DNA of 28,703 nucleotides. It comes from HGM12587 sp945786935. GTDB taxonomy: Bacteria; Bacillota; Clostridia; Lachnospirales; Lachnospiraceae. The notes under the pieces were generated by a model. The model had not been told where the DNA came from and made no database searches. It saw only the letters and a program-made list of their open reading frames with translations. The stretch spans positions 1 to 28,703 of the forward strand of contig CALZFY010000023.1 in NCBI GenBank assembly GCA_945786935.1. The letters run 5' to 3'. The translations under genes and the position numbers were made by a program. Below, piece after piece: positions 17,458 to 24,457 of this stretch (position 1 is its first letter; every line of letters begins with the position of its first letter).

Positions 17458-18243
17458 ATGAGTGAAGTAATTGTAATTACATCCGGAAAAGGCGGGGTTG
17501 GTAAGACAACAACAACAGCCAATTTGGGAACAGGCCTTGCAAAATTAGATAAAAAAGTTGTCATGATCGATACAGATATCGGGCTTCGTAACTTAGACGT
17601 TGTTATGGGACTTGAAAACCGTATCGTTTATAACTTAGTAGATGTGGTGGAAGGTAATTGCCGTATTAAACAGGCATTGATCAAGGATAAGCGTTATCCG
17701 AATCTTTTCCTGCTTCCATCAGCACAGACAAGAGATAAGACTTCCGTGACACCGGAGCAGATGGTGAAGCTGATCACAGAATTACGGGAAGAGTTTGATT
17801 ACATATTATTGGATTGCCCGGCAGGAATTGAACAGGGCTTTAAAAATGCCATCGCAGCAGCCGACCGTGCCCTGATCGTAACGACACCGGAGGTTTCACC
17901 GGTACGAGATGCAGACCGTATTATTGGTCTTTTAGAGGCAAATGACATCCACAGGATCGACCTGATCGTAAACCGTCTCCGTATGGATATGGTAAAACGA
18001 GGAGATATGATGTCCATAGATGATGTTGTGGAAATTCTTGCCATTGATCTTATTGGTGCTGTGCCGGATGATGACCAGATCGTTATTTCTACAAATCAGG
18101 GGGAACCGTTGGTAGGAGATTCTTCTCTTGCAGGACAGGCTTATATGAACATCTGCCGTCGCGTGATTGGTGAGAAAGTGGATTTATTGAATTTAGATGT
18201 GAAGGAAGGTTTCTTTAAGAAGGTTTCAAAATTATTCAAATAA
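17458..18243 (+). CDS. minD: Septum site-determining ATPase MinD
   Basis: A 261-residue ParA-like ATPase that oscillates or localises at the membrane and carries MinC. ATG 17458 is chosen over the in-frame TTG at 17452 because GGAGGAG sits 7 nt upstream of it. Deviant Walker A GKGGVGKTT covers residues 10-18. Switch features are IDTDIGLRNLDVVMG and LLDCPAGIEQGF. The C-terminus ends in the amphipathic membrane-targeting helix GFFKKVSKLFK. It is 18 nt upstream of minE. Confidence 0.97.
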   Translation: MSEVIVITSGKGGVGKTTTTANLGTGLAKLDKKVVMIDTDIGLRNLDVVMGLENRIVYNLVDVVEGNCRIKQALIKDKRYPNLFLLPSAQTRDKTSVTPEQMVKLITELREEFDYILLDCPAGIEQGFKNAIAAADRALIVTTPEVSPVRDADRIIGLLEANDIHRIDLIVNRLRMDMVKRGDMMSIDDVVEILAIDLIGAVPDDDQIVISTNQGEPLVGDSSLAGQAYMNICRRVIGEKVDLLNLDVKEGFFKKVSKLFK

Positions 18244-18261
18244 TATGGGGGATTTGCAGAT

Positions 18262-18534
18262 ATGGCATTATTGGATTTTTTTAAGAAAAAATCATCAGGT
18301 TCTCTTGCAAAGGACCGTTTAAAGCTTCTTTTGATCTCAGACAGAGCAAACTGTTCACCTGAAGTGATGGAAGCCATCAAAAACGATATTATCAAGGTTA
18401 TTTCAAAATATATGGAAATTGACTGTGAAGGATTGGATATTCAGATTACCCAGACAGAATCCGAGACAAGCAACGGGACTGTACCTGCACTTTGTGCGAA
18501 TATTCCGATTCTTGATATGAAACATCAGAAATAA
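18262..18534 (+). CDS. minE: Cell division topological specificity factor MinE
   Basis: A 90-residue protein that stimulates MinD ATPase and drives it off the membrane. The start ATG has GGGGGA about 11 nt upstream. The N-terminus MALLDFFKKK is the amphipathic membrane-targeting segment. A helix that contacts MinD follows, with the DRLKLLLISDRANCSP signature, then MEAIKNDIIKVISKYMEID, GLDIQITQ. The C-terminal dimerisation domain is present. A MinE in a Gram-positive is notable, since Bacillus uses DivIVA and MinJ instead; Clostridia often carry MinCDE. Confidence 0.95.
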   Translation: MALLDFFKKKSSGSLAKDRLKLLLISDRANCSPEVMEAIKNDIIKVISKYMEIDCEGLDIQITQTESETSNGTVPALCANIPILDMKHQK

Positions 18535-18552
18535 TTATGATGAAGGAGTCGT

Positions 18553-19659
18553 ATGTTTAAGCAGTACCAGCTTCAAAATTATCGATTTAAATTGTTGATT
18601 TTAGTTTATATATTGACTACCATCGGTATTCTGGTGATTGGCAGTGCGGAAAAAAGTTTTCAAAGTCAGCAGCTTCTTGGATTGATCATCGGAACAGTGG
18701 CGTTAGTCGTCTGTTCCCTGACAGACTATAATATTATGACCAATAATCATTGGCTGGTATATGGTTTGAATCTGGTGCTGCTTTTGATCGTCATGAGTCC
18801 GTTGGGAAAAGAAGTAAACGGTGCACAGCGCTGGATTGATCTGAAGGTATTTAATATTCAGCCTTCTGAGCTTGCAAAGATTTTTCTGACCATTTTCTTT
18901 GCCAAATTTTTTACGGATAATTTTGAGCGGATCAATGAACCTTTGACAATTTTAAAATCAGTGGTATTGTTTGGACTCCCGGCTGTTCTGATCGTGAAGG
19001 AGCCGGATCTGTCTACCACCATTACCATTGCCCTGGTTTTCTGTGCATTGATCTTTGTGGCAGGATTCAGTTATAAATATATCGCTACCATCATAGCAAT
19101 TGTGGCCCCGGTGGTTCTCATATTTCTGGGGTATGTGATGCGGGAAGATCAAAAGCTTCTGGAAGATTACCAGAGAGACCGTATTATGGCATGGCTGAAT
19201 CCGGCAGAATATGCGGATAAGGCTTATCAGCAGCAAAACTCCATTATGGCCATTGGGTCGGGGCAGCTGACCGGAAAAGGATTAAATACAGATGCAGTTG
19301 CTTCCGTAAAGAATGCGGATTACATTGTAGAGCCGCAGACAGACTTTATTTTTGCTGTGGCAGGTGAGGAGCTGGGCTTTATCGGAACAGCTGCGATCAT
19401 CATTTTATTGTTGCTTATTGTCATTGAAATCATTATGATAGGCAGAAAGGCAAAGGATATGACCGGCAATCTGATCTGCTGCGGTGTTGGTGCATGGATT
19501 GGATTTCAGAGTTTTATAAATATATGTGTTGCTACCGGACTGATGCCAAACACCGGAGTTCCGTTACCTTTTGTCAGTTATGGTCTGACTTCCCTGGTCT
19601 CACTGTACATTGCAATCGGAATTGTGCTTAATGTTGGCCTGCAGCCAAGGAAGTATTAG
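18553..19659 (+). CDS. rodA: RodA, SEDS-family peptidoglycan glycosyltransferase
   Basis: A 368-residue multi-pass membrane protein (about ten helices) that polymerises lipid II into glycan strands, working with PBP2. The start ATG is preceded by GAAGGAG. Family signatures are NGAQRWIDLKVFNIQPSELAK, split between loops, GSGQLTGKGL, and EPQTDFIFAVAGEELGF. Asp264 in the QTDF motif corresponds to the catalytic aspartate of SEDS proteins. The C-terminal NTGVPLPFVSYGLTSL is the usual family ending. Placement at the end of the mre-PBP2-min cluster supports RodA rather than FtsW or SpoVE, though the sequence alone cannot fully separate them. Confidence 0.9.
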   Translation: MFKQYQLQNYRFKLLILVYILTTIGILVIGSAEKSFQSQQLLGLIIGTVALVVCSLTDYNIMTNNHWLVYGLNLVLLLIVMSPLGKEVNGAQRWIDLKVFNIQPSELAKIFLTIFFAKFFTDNFERINEPLTILKSVVLFGLPAVLIVKEPDLSTTITIALVFCALIFVAGFSYKYIATIIAIVAPVVLIFLGYVMREDQKLLEDYQRDRIMAWLNPAEYADKAYQQQNSIMAIGSGQLTGKGLNTDAVASVKNADYIVEPQTDFIFAVAGEELGFIGTAAIIILLLLIVIEIIMIGRKAKDMTGNLICCGVGAWIGFQSFINICVATGLMPNTGVPLPFVSYGLTSLVSLYIAIGIVLNVGLQPRKY

Positions 19660-19678
19660 AGAAAGGAGTGTATTTCAA

Positions 19679-20074
19679 ATGAATATCGGTTTAATTGCCC
19701 ATGATGCAAAAAAGAAACTGATGCAGAACTTCTGTATTGCTTACAGAGGAATCCTCTGTAAGAACGAGTTATACGCAACCGGAACTACAGGAAGACTGAT
19801 CGAAGAAGTAGCGAATCTAAATGTACACAAATATCTTGCAGGTCATCTTGGGGGAGAGCAGCAGCTTTGCGCCCAGATCGAACATAATCAGATCGATCTT
19901 GTGATCTTTTTGAGGGATGCCTTGCAGCCGAAGTCTCATGAACCGGATGTCAATACCGTAGTTCGCCTGTGTGACATGCACAATATCCCTTTGGCAACGA
20001 ATCTTGCAACTGCTGAGTTATTGATTAAAGCACTTGACAGAGGAGATCTTGAGTGGCGTGAAATATATAAATAA
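19679..20074 (+). CDS. mgsA: Methylglyoxal synthase MgsA (with Glu at the usual catalytic Asp position)
   Basis: Converts dihydroxyacetone phosphate to methylglyoxal and phosphate. It has 131 residues, against 152 in E. coli, because both ends are shorter. ATG 19679 follows AAAGGAG, and the extension to 19610 would overlap rodA. Conserved parts are IAHDAKKK, YATGTTGRL, GGEQQ, IFLRDALQ and SHEPDV, then NIPLATNLATAELL. In E. coli the GG-D-QQ aspartate (Asp71) is the catalytic base; here it is Glu60, and the Pro before GG is His56-Leu57. The histidine and aspartate of HEPD (His87, Asp90) match E. coli His98 and Asp101. Family membership is certain; activity level is not. It overlaps the following carboxypeptidase gene by 17 nt. 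Confidence 0.9.
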   Translation: MNIGLIAHDAKKKLMQNFCIAYRGILCKNELYATGTTGRLIEEVANLNVHKYLAGHLGGEQQLCAQIEHNQIDLVIFLRDALQPKSHEPDVNTVVRLCDMHNIPLATNLATAELLIKALDRGDLEWREIYK

Positions 20075-21047
20075 GAATACAAAAAAATCTGTAGCCGTGT
20101 TACTATGCACGGCTATGGTATTTTCGACTTCGGGATGTGGTAAAGCAACTTCCATTCCGGATCCATACCGTATCGGCAGCAGTATTTTTGGCTTACTACA
20201 GGGAGAAGATGATTCTTTTCAAAGTCATCTTATGGGAACGAAGGTTTGTGTGGCCAATGAAAATACAGAAAATGAACAGATAGATATGTCATTAGCTGAA
20301 TCAGCAGGTTTATTTGATATTACCAATCTGGAAACTGTCTATGCAAAGAATGTACATGAAAAATTATATCCTGCCAGTACCACAAAGATCCTGACAGCCT
20401 ATATTGTATTAAAGCACGGAAATCTGGATGATGTGGTGACGGTTTCCAAAGAAAACATTGCTTTGGAAAAAGATTCCAGCCATTGCGGCCTCAAAGAGGG
20501 GGATCAGATCTCCGTAAAAGAGCTTTTGTATGGTCTGTTATTAAAATCTGCAAATGATGCAGCCAATGTGCTGGCGGATTATATCTCGGGAAGTACGGAA
20601 GAATTTGCAGAGCTTATGAATAAAGAAGCGAAAGCTTTAGGAGCAACCAATTCTCATTTTGTGAATGCCCACGGACTTCATAACGATGATCATTATACGA
20701 CTGTTTATGATCTTTATCTGATCTTCCAGAAAGCATTGGAAAATGAAAATTTTCGGGAAATCTGTGGTTCTACTTCCTATCAGGCAAGCTACAGGGATGC
20801 ATCGGGGAAAAACGTAACAGCCCAGTGGGATAACACGATGCAGTATTTCACCCGCAATAAAATACCGCCGGAAGGTGTTACGGTGCTTGCCGGCAAGACC
20901 GGAACTACGACAAAGGCGCTGTCTTGTCTTGTACTCCTGTCGGAAAATGAGGTTGGTGAGGAATTTATTTCCATTATCCTGAAATCTCAGGACCGTGGAG
21001 TGCTTTACGAGGAGATGAATGATTTATTGGAAGAAATCAACAAATAA
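20058..21047 (+). CDS. dacA: D-alanyl-D-alanine carboxypeptidase (class C LMM-PBP), probable lipoprotein
   Basis: A penicillin-binding hydrolase that trims the terminal D-Ala from cell-wall stem peptides. GTG 20058 is the favoured start, overlapping mgsA by 17 nt, with AGGAGA 11 nt upstream; it gives 329 residues. The N-terminus has lysines, a hydrophobic run and a lipobox-like TSGC, so Cys27 may be lipidated, anchoring the protein outside the membrane (inference; Thr at -3 is not ideal). Catalytic motifs are Ser107-Thr-Thr-Lys110, Ser164-Ala-Asn166 and Lys280-Thr-Gly282. Unlike PBP5/DacA of E. coli, there is no C-terminal amphipathic anchor or PBP5 C-domain; the lipid anchor may replace it. 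The gene symbol is a family name and may hide several paralogues. Confidence 0.87.
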   Translation: MKYINKNTKKSVAVLLCTAMVFSTSGCGKATSIPDPYRIGSSIFGLLQGEDDSFQSHLMGTKVCVANENTENEQIDMSLAESAGLFDITNLETVYAKNVHEKLYPASTTKILTAYIVLKHGNLDDVVTVSKENIALEKDSSHCGLKEGDQISVKELLYGLLLKSANDAANVLADYISGSTEEFAELMNKEAKALGATNSHFVNAHGLHNDDHYTTVYDLYLIFQKALENENFREICGSTSYQASYRDASGKNVTAQWDNTMQYFTRNKIPPEGVTVLAGKTGTTTKALSCLVLLSENEVGEEFISIILKSQDRGVLYEEMNDLLEEINK

Positions 21048-21050
21048 TCG

Positions 21051-21079
21051 TTGTCTTTTACAGCTCCATGTAGTATAAT
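21051..21079 (+). promoter_or_regulatory. Sigma-A type promoter of the P-loop gene
   Basis: A perfect -10 TATAAT at 21074-21079 sits 17 bp after TTGTCT at 21051-21056 (4 of 6 matches to TTGACA). It is in the 70-bp gap after dacA. Transcription would start near 21086, giving a short leader with a strong AAGGAGGA ribosome site before ATG 21118. This is the best promoter visible in the window. Confidence 0.75.
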
Positions 21080-21117
21080 TTACAATCATAACAGGGAAAC
21101 CTAAGGAGGACACACAA

Positions 21118-21537
21118 ATGGTACAGTTAATTGTAGGAGATAAAGGAAAAGGAAAAACAAAATATCTGTTAGACAAAGTGAATGCTGAAGTAAAAGAAGC
21201 AGACGGAAATATCGTATATTTAGACAAGAGCTCTAAACATATGCATGAGCTTGATAATAAAGTTCGTTTAATCAACGTTTCAGAATATCCAGTAAAAAAT
21301 GCAGATCAGTTCTTAGGATTCATCTGTGGTGTATGTTCACAGGATTATGATTTACAGACAATGTACATCGACAGCTTTATCAAAGTAGCCGGTTTAGAAG
21401 GTGCAGATGTGACTGATACAGTGATGGCTTTAGATACAATCGGTAAACAGTTCAATGTAAATTTCGTTTTAAGTGTATCTATGGATGAATCTGCTTTAGC
21501 AGATGCACTGAAAGAAAAAGTAATCTTTTCCTGCTAA
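21118..21537 (+). CDS. Small P-loop NTPase-like protein, function unknown
   Basis: A 139-residue cytosolic protein I do not recognise as any characterised family. Walker A GDKGKGKT is at residues 7-14 and a Walker B-like hydrophobic strand ending in Asp85 (TMYIDSF) follows. The segment is too short for a complete AAA or PilT ATPase, so 'PilT'-type labels would be weak. The gene has its own promoter, an AAGGAGGA ribosome site 6-7 nt before ATG, and a 13-bp hairpin after the stop. Ten of its 13 leucines use TTA, unlike neighbouring genes where CTG and CTT are frequent; this bias may reflect high expression. It lies between cell-wall and division genes, but no functional link can be shown. Confidence 0.85.
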   Translation: MVQLIVGDKGKGKTKYLLDKVNAEVKEADGNIVYLDKSSKHMHELDNKVRLINVSEYPVKNADQFLGFICGVCSQDYDLQTMYIDSFIKVAGLEGADVTDTVMALDTIGKQFNVNFVLSVSMDESALADALKEKVIFSC

Positions 21538-21583
21538 TTTGAGTTTGAATATTTTATAATATTAAATACATAATGTAACTTAA

Positions 21584-21615
21584 GAAAGGATACTCTTGGT
21601 GGAGAGTATCCTTTC
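21584..21615 (+). terminator. 13-bp perfect hairpin between P-loop gene and HlyD-like gene
   Basis: Arms 21584-21596 and 21603-21615 are perfectly complementary around a 6-nt loop (TGGTGG). It is not followed by a U tract: the downstream bases are CTTCATAAG. It may end the P-loop transcript weakly, protect its 3' end, or modulate the HlyD-like gene, whose ribosome site (AGAGGTAG, 21623-21630) starts 7 nt after the hairpin. Confidence 0.6.
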
Positions 21616-21632
21616 CTTCATAAGAGGTAGTT

Positions 21633-23081
21633 TTGAGTAAAAATAAGAAAAAAAAGGTTGTTAAATATAGAAATCCACTGAACATTGCAAATGTGTTTTT
21701 TGGTGCCATACTGGTCTATATGGTCATTTACGTGTACATGTTTCTTACCAGTACTCATATTTCCGGCTATGAAGTTATAGCAGGAAGTCTTGCCACAAAC
21801 AAGCAGTTTACAGGTCTGGTTCTTCGTACAGAAGAAATCTTTACAGCCACAACGGCAGGTTATATCGACTATTATGCAACGGAAGGATCTAAAGTTTCCG
21901 GTTCATCTATTGTATATTCGGTGGATGAAAGCGGCCGGATGTCCGAATATCTGGAGGCAAATTCCGAGGAACAGGAGTTGTCGGATGAAAACTATGCTTC
22001 CTTAAAAGGTGACATAGGTTCCTTTTGCAATAATTATAAAGAAACAGATTTCTCTTCCGTATATCGGTTTCATGACAGCATGAATGGGGGAATTCTGGAA
22101 TTGACAAATCAGACACTCTTAAGCGAGATGGAGGCATTTATCGAATCCGATGGCGGAAATTTTCAACGTGTCTATGCGGCGAAAAGCGGTATTGTAGAGT
22201 ATCGGCTGGATGGTTTCGAGGCGATTACACCTCAGGAGGTTACATCTGAAATGTTTGATCAGAACAACTATCAGGTGAACAATCTTAGAAGTGTGGATCT
22301 GATCAGTGCCGGGGACCCGGTGTACAAATTAGTGACAGATGAAAAATGGTCTGTCATTGTTCCCCTCACAGAAGACCAGATGCAGGAAATTGCCTATAAA
22401 GAAGTTACCGACGAAGATGGCAATGTTTCGTCTAAGCAAAGGTCTGTTGTAGAGGTGAAATTTTTAAAGGATAATACGACCAGTTGGGGGTACGTCACGA
22501 TTTTAAATCAGAATGGTGAGCAGTATCTTCAGTTGGATTTTAATAATTCCATGGTTCGTTTTGCGGATGAGAGATACCTGGATATCCAATTTCTCATTGA
22601 TGATACCAGCGGTCTGAAAATTCCGTCATCTTCCATTACCTCCAAGGAATTTTTCATCATTCCTGAGGAATATGTGATGAAGGGCGGAGAAAATGACAGC
22701 GATGGCTTTATGGTAGAAACCTTTGATGAAGAGGGACATTCTACACAGAAATTTGTATCGCCTACATTTTATTCCATTACAGATGGTATGGTTTATATTG
22801 ATCCGAATCAGGGCAGCTTTGCCTCAAATGATTCTTATATAAAGGCAGGAGACCGTATCATTATTCCGGACAGCAATGACCTTTATCAGGTGGGAAATAC
22901 GGCAGAGCTTACCGGAGCCTACTGTATTAACCAGGGGTATACCCAGTTTAAGAAGGTTAAGGTGCTGTATGGAAACGAAGAATATACCATAGTAGAGGAA
23001 GGAACACCTTTTGGGCTGACTATTTATGACAGAATCGTCTTAAATGCAGATGCAGTCAAAGAGGATCAGGTAATATATTAA
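21633..23081 (+). CDS. HlyD-like membrane-anchored adaptor protein
   Basis: A 482-residue protein with a basic N-terminus (KNKKKKVVKYR), one membrane helix at about residues 18-38, and a large extracellular part. Two half-lipoyl/barrel-sandwich segments are recognisable: the N-terminal VLRTEEIFTATTAGYIDYYATEGSKV (split here only for naming) and a later VYAAKSGIVEYRLDGFEAI. Beta-rich regions follow. This is the layout of HlyD/RND-type membrane-fusion adaptors. TTG 21633 is the chosen start, with AGAGGTAG just upstream. There is no ABC or MFS transporter gene nearby, and no TolC would be expected in a Gram-positive. It is immediately followed (0 nt) by yggS and then sepF, suggesting an envelope or division role (inference). 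Confidence 0.85.
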   Translation: MSKNKKKKVVKYRNPLNIANVFFGAILVYMVIYVYMFLTSTHISGYEVIAGSLATNKQFTGLVLRTEEIFTATTAGYIDYYATEGSKVSGSSIVYSVDESGRMSEYLEANSEEQELSDENYASLKGDIGSFCNNYKETDFSSVYRFHDSMNGGILELTNQTLLSEMEAFIESDGGNFQRVYAAKSGIVEYRLDGFEAITPQEVTSEMFDQNNYQVNNLRSVDLISAGDPVYKLVTDEKWSVIVPLTEDQMQEIAYKEVTDEDGNVSSKQRSVVEVKFLKDNTTSWGYVTILNQNGEQYLQLDFNNSMVRFADERYLDIQFLIDDTSGLKIPSSSITSKEFFIIPEEYVMKGGENDSDGFMVETFDEEGHSTQKFVSPTFYSITDGMVYIDPNQGSFASNDSYIKAGDRIIIPDSNDLYQVGNTAELTGAYCINQGYTQFKKVKVLYGNEEYTIVEEGTPFGLTIYDRIVLNADAVKEDQVIY

Positions 23082-23786
23082 ATGGATTTCATTAAGGATA
23101 ATTTAAAAGAAGTAGAAGAAAAGATCTGCAGGGCCTGTGAAAGAGCAGGCAGAGACAGAAGTGAAGTGACCCTGGTGGCAGTCAGCAAGACGAAACCGGT
23201 GGAAATGCTGGAAGCATGTATAGAAAATGGTATCACAGTTTTTGGAGAGAACAAGGTGCAGGAGCTGTGTGATAAATATGAAACCTTGCCAAAAAATCTT
23301 CACTGGCATATGATTGGTCATCTGCAGAGAAATAAGGTAAAATATATTACAGATAAAGTAGATCTGATTCATTCCGTAGATTCCCTGCGCCTTGCCGAGG
23401 CCATCAGCGAGGATGCGGTAAAGAAAGGTATTTCAGTCAATATTCTGGTGGAAGTGAATGTGGCAGAGGAAGCATCAAAGTTTGGATTAAAGGTGGAAGA
23501 AACAGAAAATCTGATCCGTTCCATAGCAAAACTTCAAAATATTCATATTCTGGGGCTTATGACCATTGCTCCCTATACAGAAGATCCGGAAGAAAATCGT
23601 CCGGTATTTCGCACTTTAAAGCAATTATCTGTTGACATTGACCATAAAAACATTGATAATGTATCTATGAGTGTTCTGTCCATGGGAATGACAGGAGACT
23701 ATGAGGTAGCCATCGAAGAGGGGGCTACTTATGTTCGCGTTGGTACCGGTATTTTCGGAGAACGCGATTATAATAAAATAAATTGA
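23082..23786 (+). CDS. yggS: PLP-binding protein YggS/YlmE, pyridoxal phosphate homeostasis
   Basis: A 234-residue PLP-binding TIM-barrel protein that keeps vitamin B6 and amino acid pools balanced; it has no clear enzyme activity. PLP Lys36 sits in LVAVSKTKP, and further signatures are VFGENKVQEL, HWHMIGHLQRNK and LSMGMTGDYEVAIEEGATYVRVGTGIFG. The ATG immediately follows the upstream stop, so translation is coupled. The order ylmE-sepF matches Bacillus subtilis. Confidence 0.96.
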   Translation: MDFIKDNLKEVEEKICRACERAGRDRSEVTLVAVSKTKPVEMLEACIENGITVFGENKVQELCDKYETLPKNLHWHMIGHLQRNKVKYITDKVDLIHSVDSLRLAEAISEDAVKKGISVNILVEVNVAEEASKFGLKVEETENLIRSIAKLQNIHILGLMTIAPYTEDPEENRPVFRTLKQLSVDIDHKNIDNVSMSVLSMGMTGDYEVAIEEGATYVRVGTGIFGERDYNKIN

Positions 23787-23799
23787 GGTGAAAAATTTC

Positions 23800-24339
23800 A
23801 TGGGTGTTTTTGATAAATTCTTAAATATGATGAAGCTTGATGAAGATGACGATTATGATGATTACGATGAATATGAAGATGACGATGATGAATATGAAGA
23901 GGAAACATCAAAACGACACATCTTTAAGAAGAAAGAAAAAGACTTTGACTACGATTTAGAGGATGCCATTGTAAAAGAAACAAAGGCTGCTTCAAAGTCT
24001 GCTCCATCTAAGATCACACCAATTACAAGAAGACGTTCCGGTGGAAGCGGTATGGAAGTGTGTGTAATCAAACCGACCTCCTTTGAGGATTCCAGAGAAA
24101 TCACAGAGACACTTTTGATGGGACGTGCTGTTGTACTGAATTTTGAAGGTCTTGATATGGATCTTGCCCAGAGAATCATTGATTTTACCTGCGGTACCTG
24201 TGTGGCTATTGATGGAAATCTTCGTAAAATTTCCAGCTACATATTTATCGTAACACCGAAGAGTGTAGACATCAGTGGTGACTTGCAGGATCTTCTGACA
24301 GATGCTTTCGAAGTTCCCGGAATTAAAACTGATTTTTAA
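23800..24339 (+). CDS. sepF: Cell division protein SepF
   Basis: A 179-residue protein that bundles FtsZ and tethers it to the membrane. ATG 23800 is chosen over GTG 23788, because the GAGGTG containing that GTG forms the ribosome site. The N-terminal amphipathic helix MGVFDKFLNMMKL is the membrane anchor. Residues 14-35 consist only of Asp, Glu and Tyr. A lysine-rich linker follows, then the SepF core domain (VCVIKPTSFEDSREITETLL, split in loops), GRAVVLNFEG and RIIDFTCGTCVAIDGNLRKISSYIFIVTP. The gene ends at a strong terminator. Confidence 0.95.
   Translation: MGVFDKFLNMMKLDEDDDYDDYDEYEDDDDEYEEETSKRHIFKKKEKDFDYDLEDAIVKETKAASKSAPSKITPITRRRSGGSGMEVCVIKPTSFEDSREITETLLMGRAVVLNFEGLDMDLAQRIIDFTCGTCVAIDGNLRKISSYIFIVTPKSVDISGDLQDLLTDAFEVPGIKTDF
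23839..23904 (+). repeat. Acidic low-complexity tract in SepF
   Basis: A 66-bp run of GAT/GAC/GAA/GAG/TAT/TAC codons encodes 22 residues, 18 acidic and 4 tyrosines, with no other residue type. It separates the membrane anchor from the basic linker and may be an intrinsically disordered spacer. The near-repetitive DNA could change length by slippage (inference). Confidence 0.8.
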
Positions 24340-24351
24340 TCGAATCATTAG

Positions 24352-24381
24352 GACACCGGAAAGATTTTCGGTGTCTTTTTT
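24352..24381 (+). terminator. Rho-independent terminator after sepF
   Basis: Stem GACACCG (24352-24358) pairs with CGGTGTC (24369-24375), extended inward by a G-U and two A-U pairs, and is followed by six T residues (24376-24381). It closes the HlyD-like/yggS/sepF unit. Confidence 0.9.
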
Positions 24382-24393
24382 CATCCACGTGCG

Positions 24394-24420
24394 AAGCAAA
24401 TTTTACCTGGAGTTTTGCTT
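24394..24420 (+). repeat. Inverted repeat upstream of aroB
   Basis: AAGCAAA (24394-24400) and TTTGCTT (24414-24420) are perfect inverted copies with a 13-nt spacer, between the sepF terminator and aroB. I see no convincing promoter in the remaining gap to 24457: the nearest pair, TTTACC and TATGGA with 17-bp spacing, is weak. A regulatory role is possible but unproven. Confidence 0.35.
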
Positions 24421-24457
24421 TACATATGGAAAGTACTGAACAGAAAAGAGGAAGAAA

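Noticed and set aside
19610..19678. Upstream extension of mgsA
   Set aside because: It would overlap rodA for 50 nt, and the translated residues do not resemble MgsA. ATG 19679 has a good ribosome site.
21118..21537. Annotation of the small P-loop protein as PilT or twitching motility protein
   Set aside because: The protein is 139 residues and lacks the His box, Asp box and other motifs of PilT. Only the Walker A loop supports any ATPase link.
21555..21560. A second TATAAT downstream of the P-loop gene
   Set aside because: No acceptable -35 hexamer at 16-18 bp upstream; the region is AT-rich and such matches occur by chance.
24402..24430. Possible promoter before aroB (TTTACC, 17 bp, TATGGA)
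   Set aside because: Both hexamers match the consensus poorly. A promoter is likely here given the upstream terminator, but this pair is not convincing.
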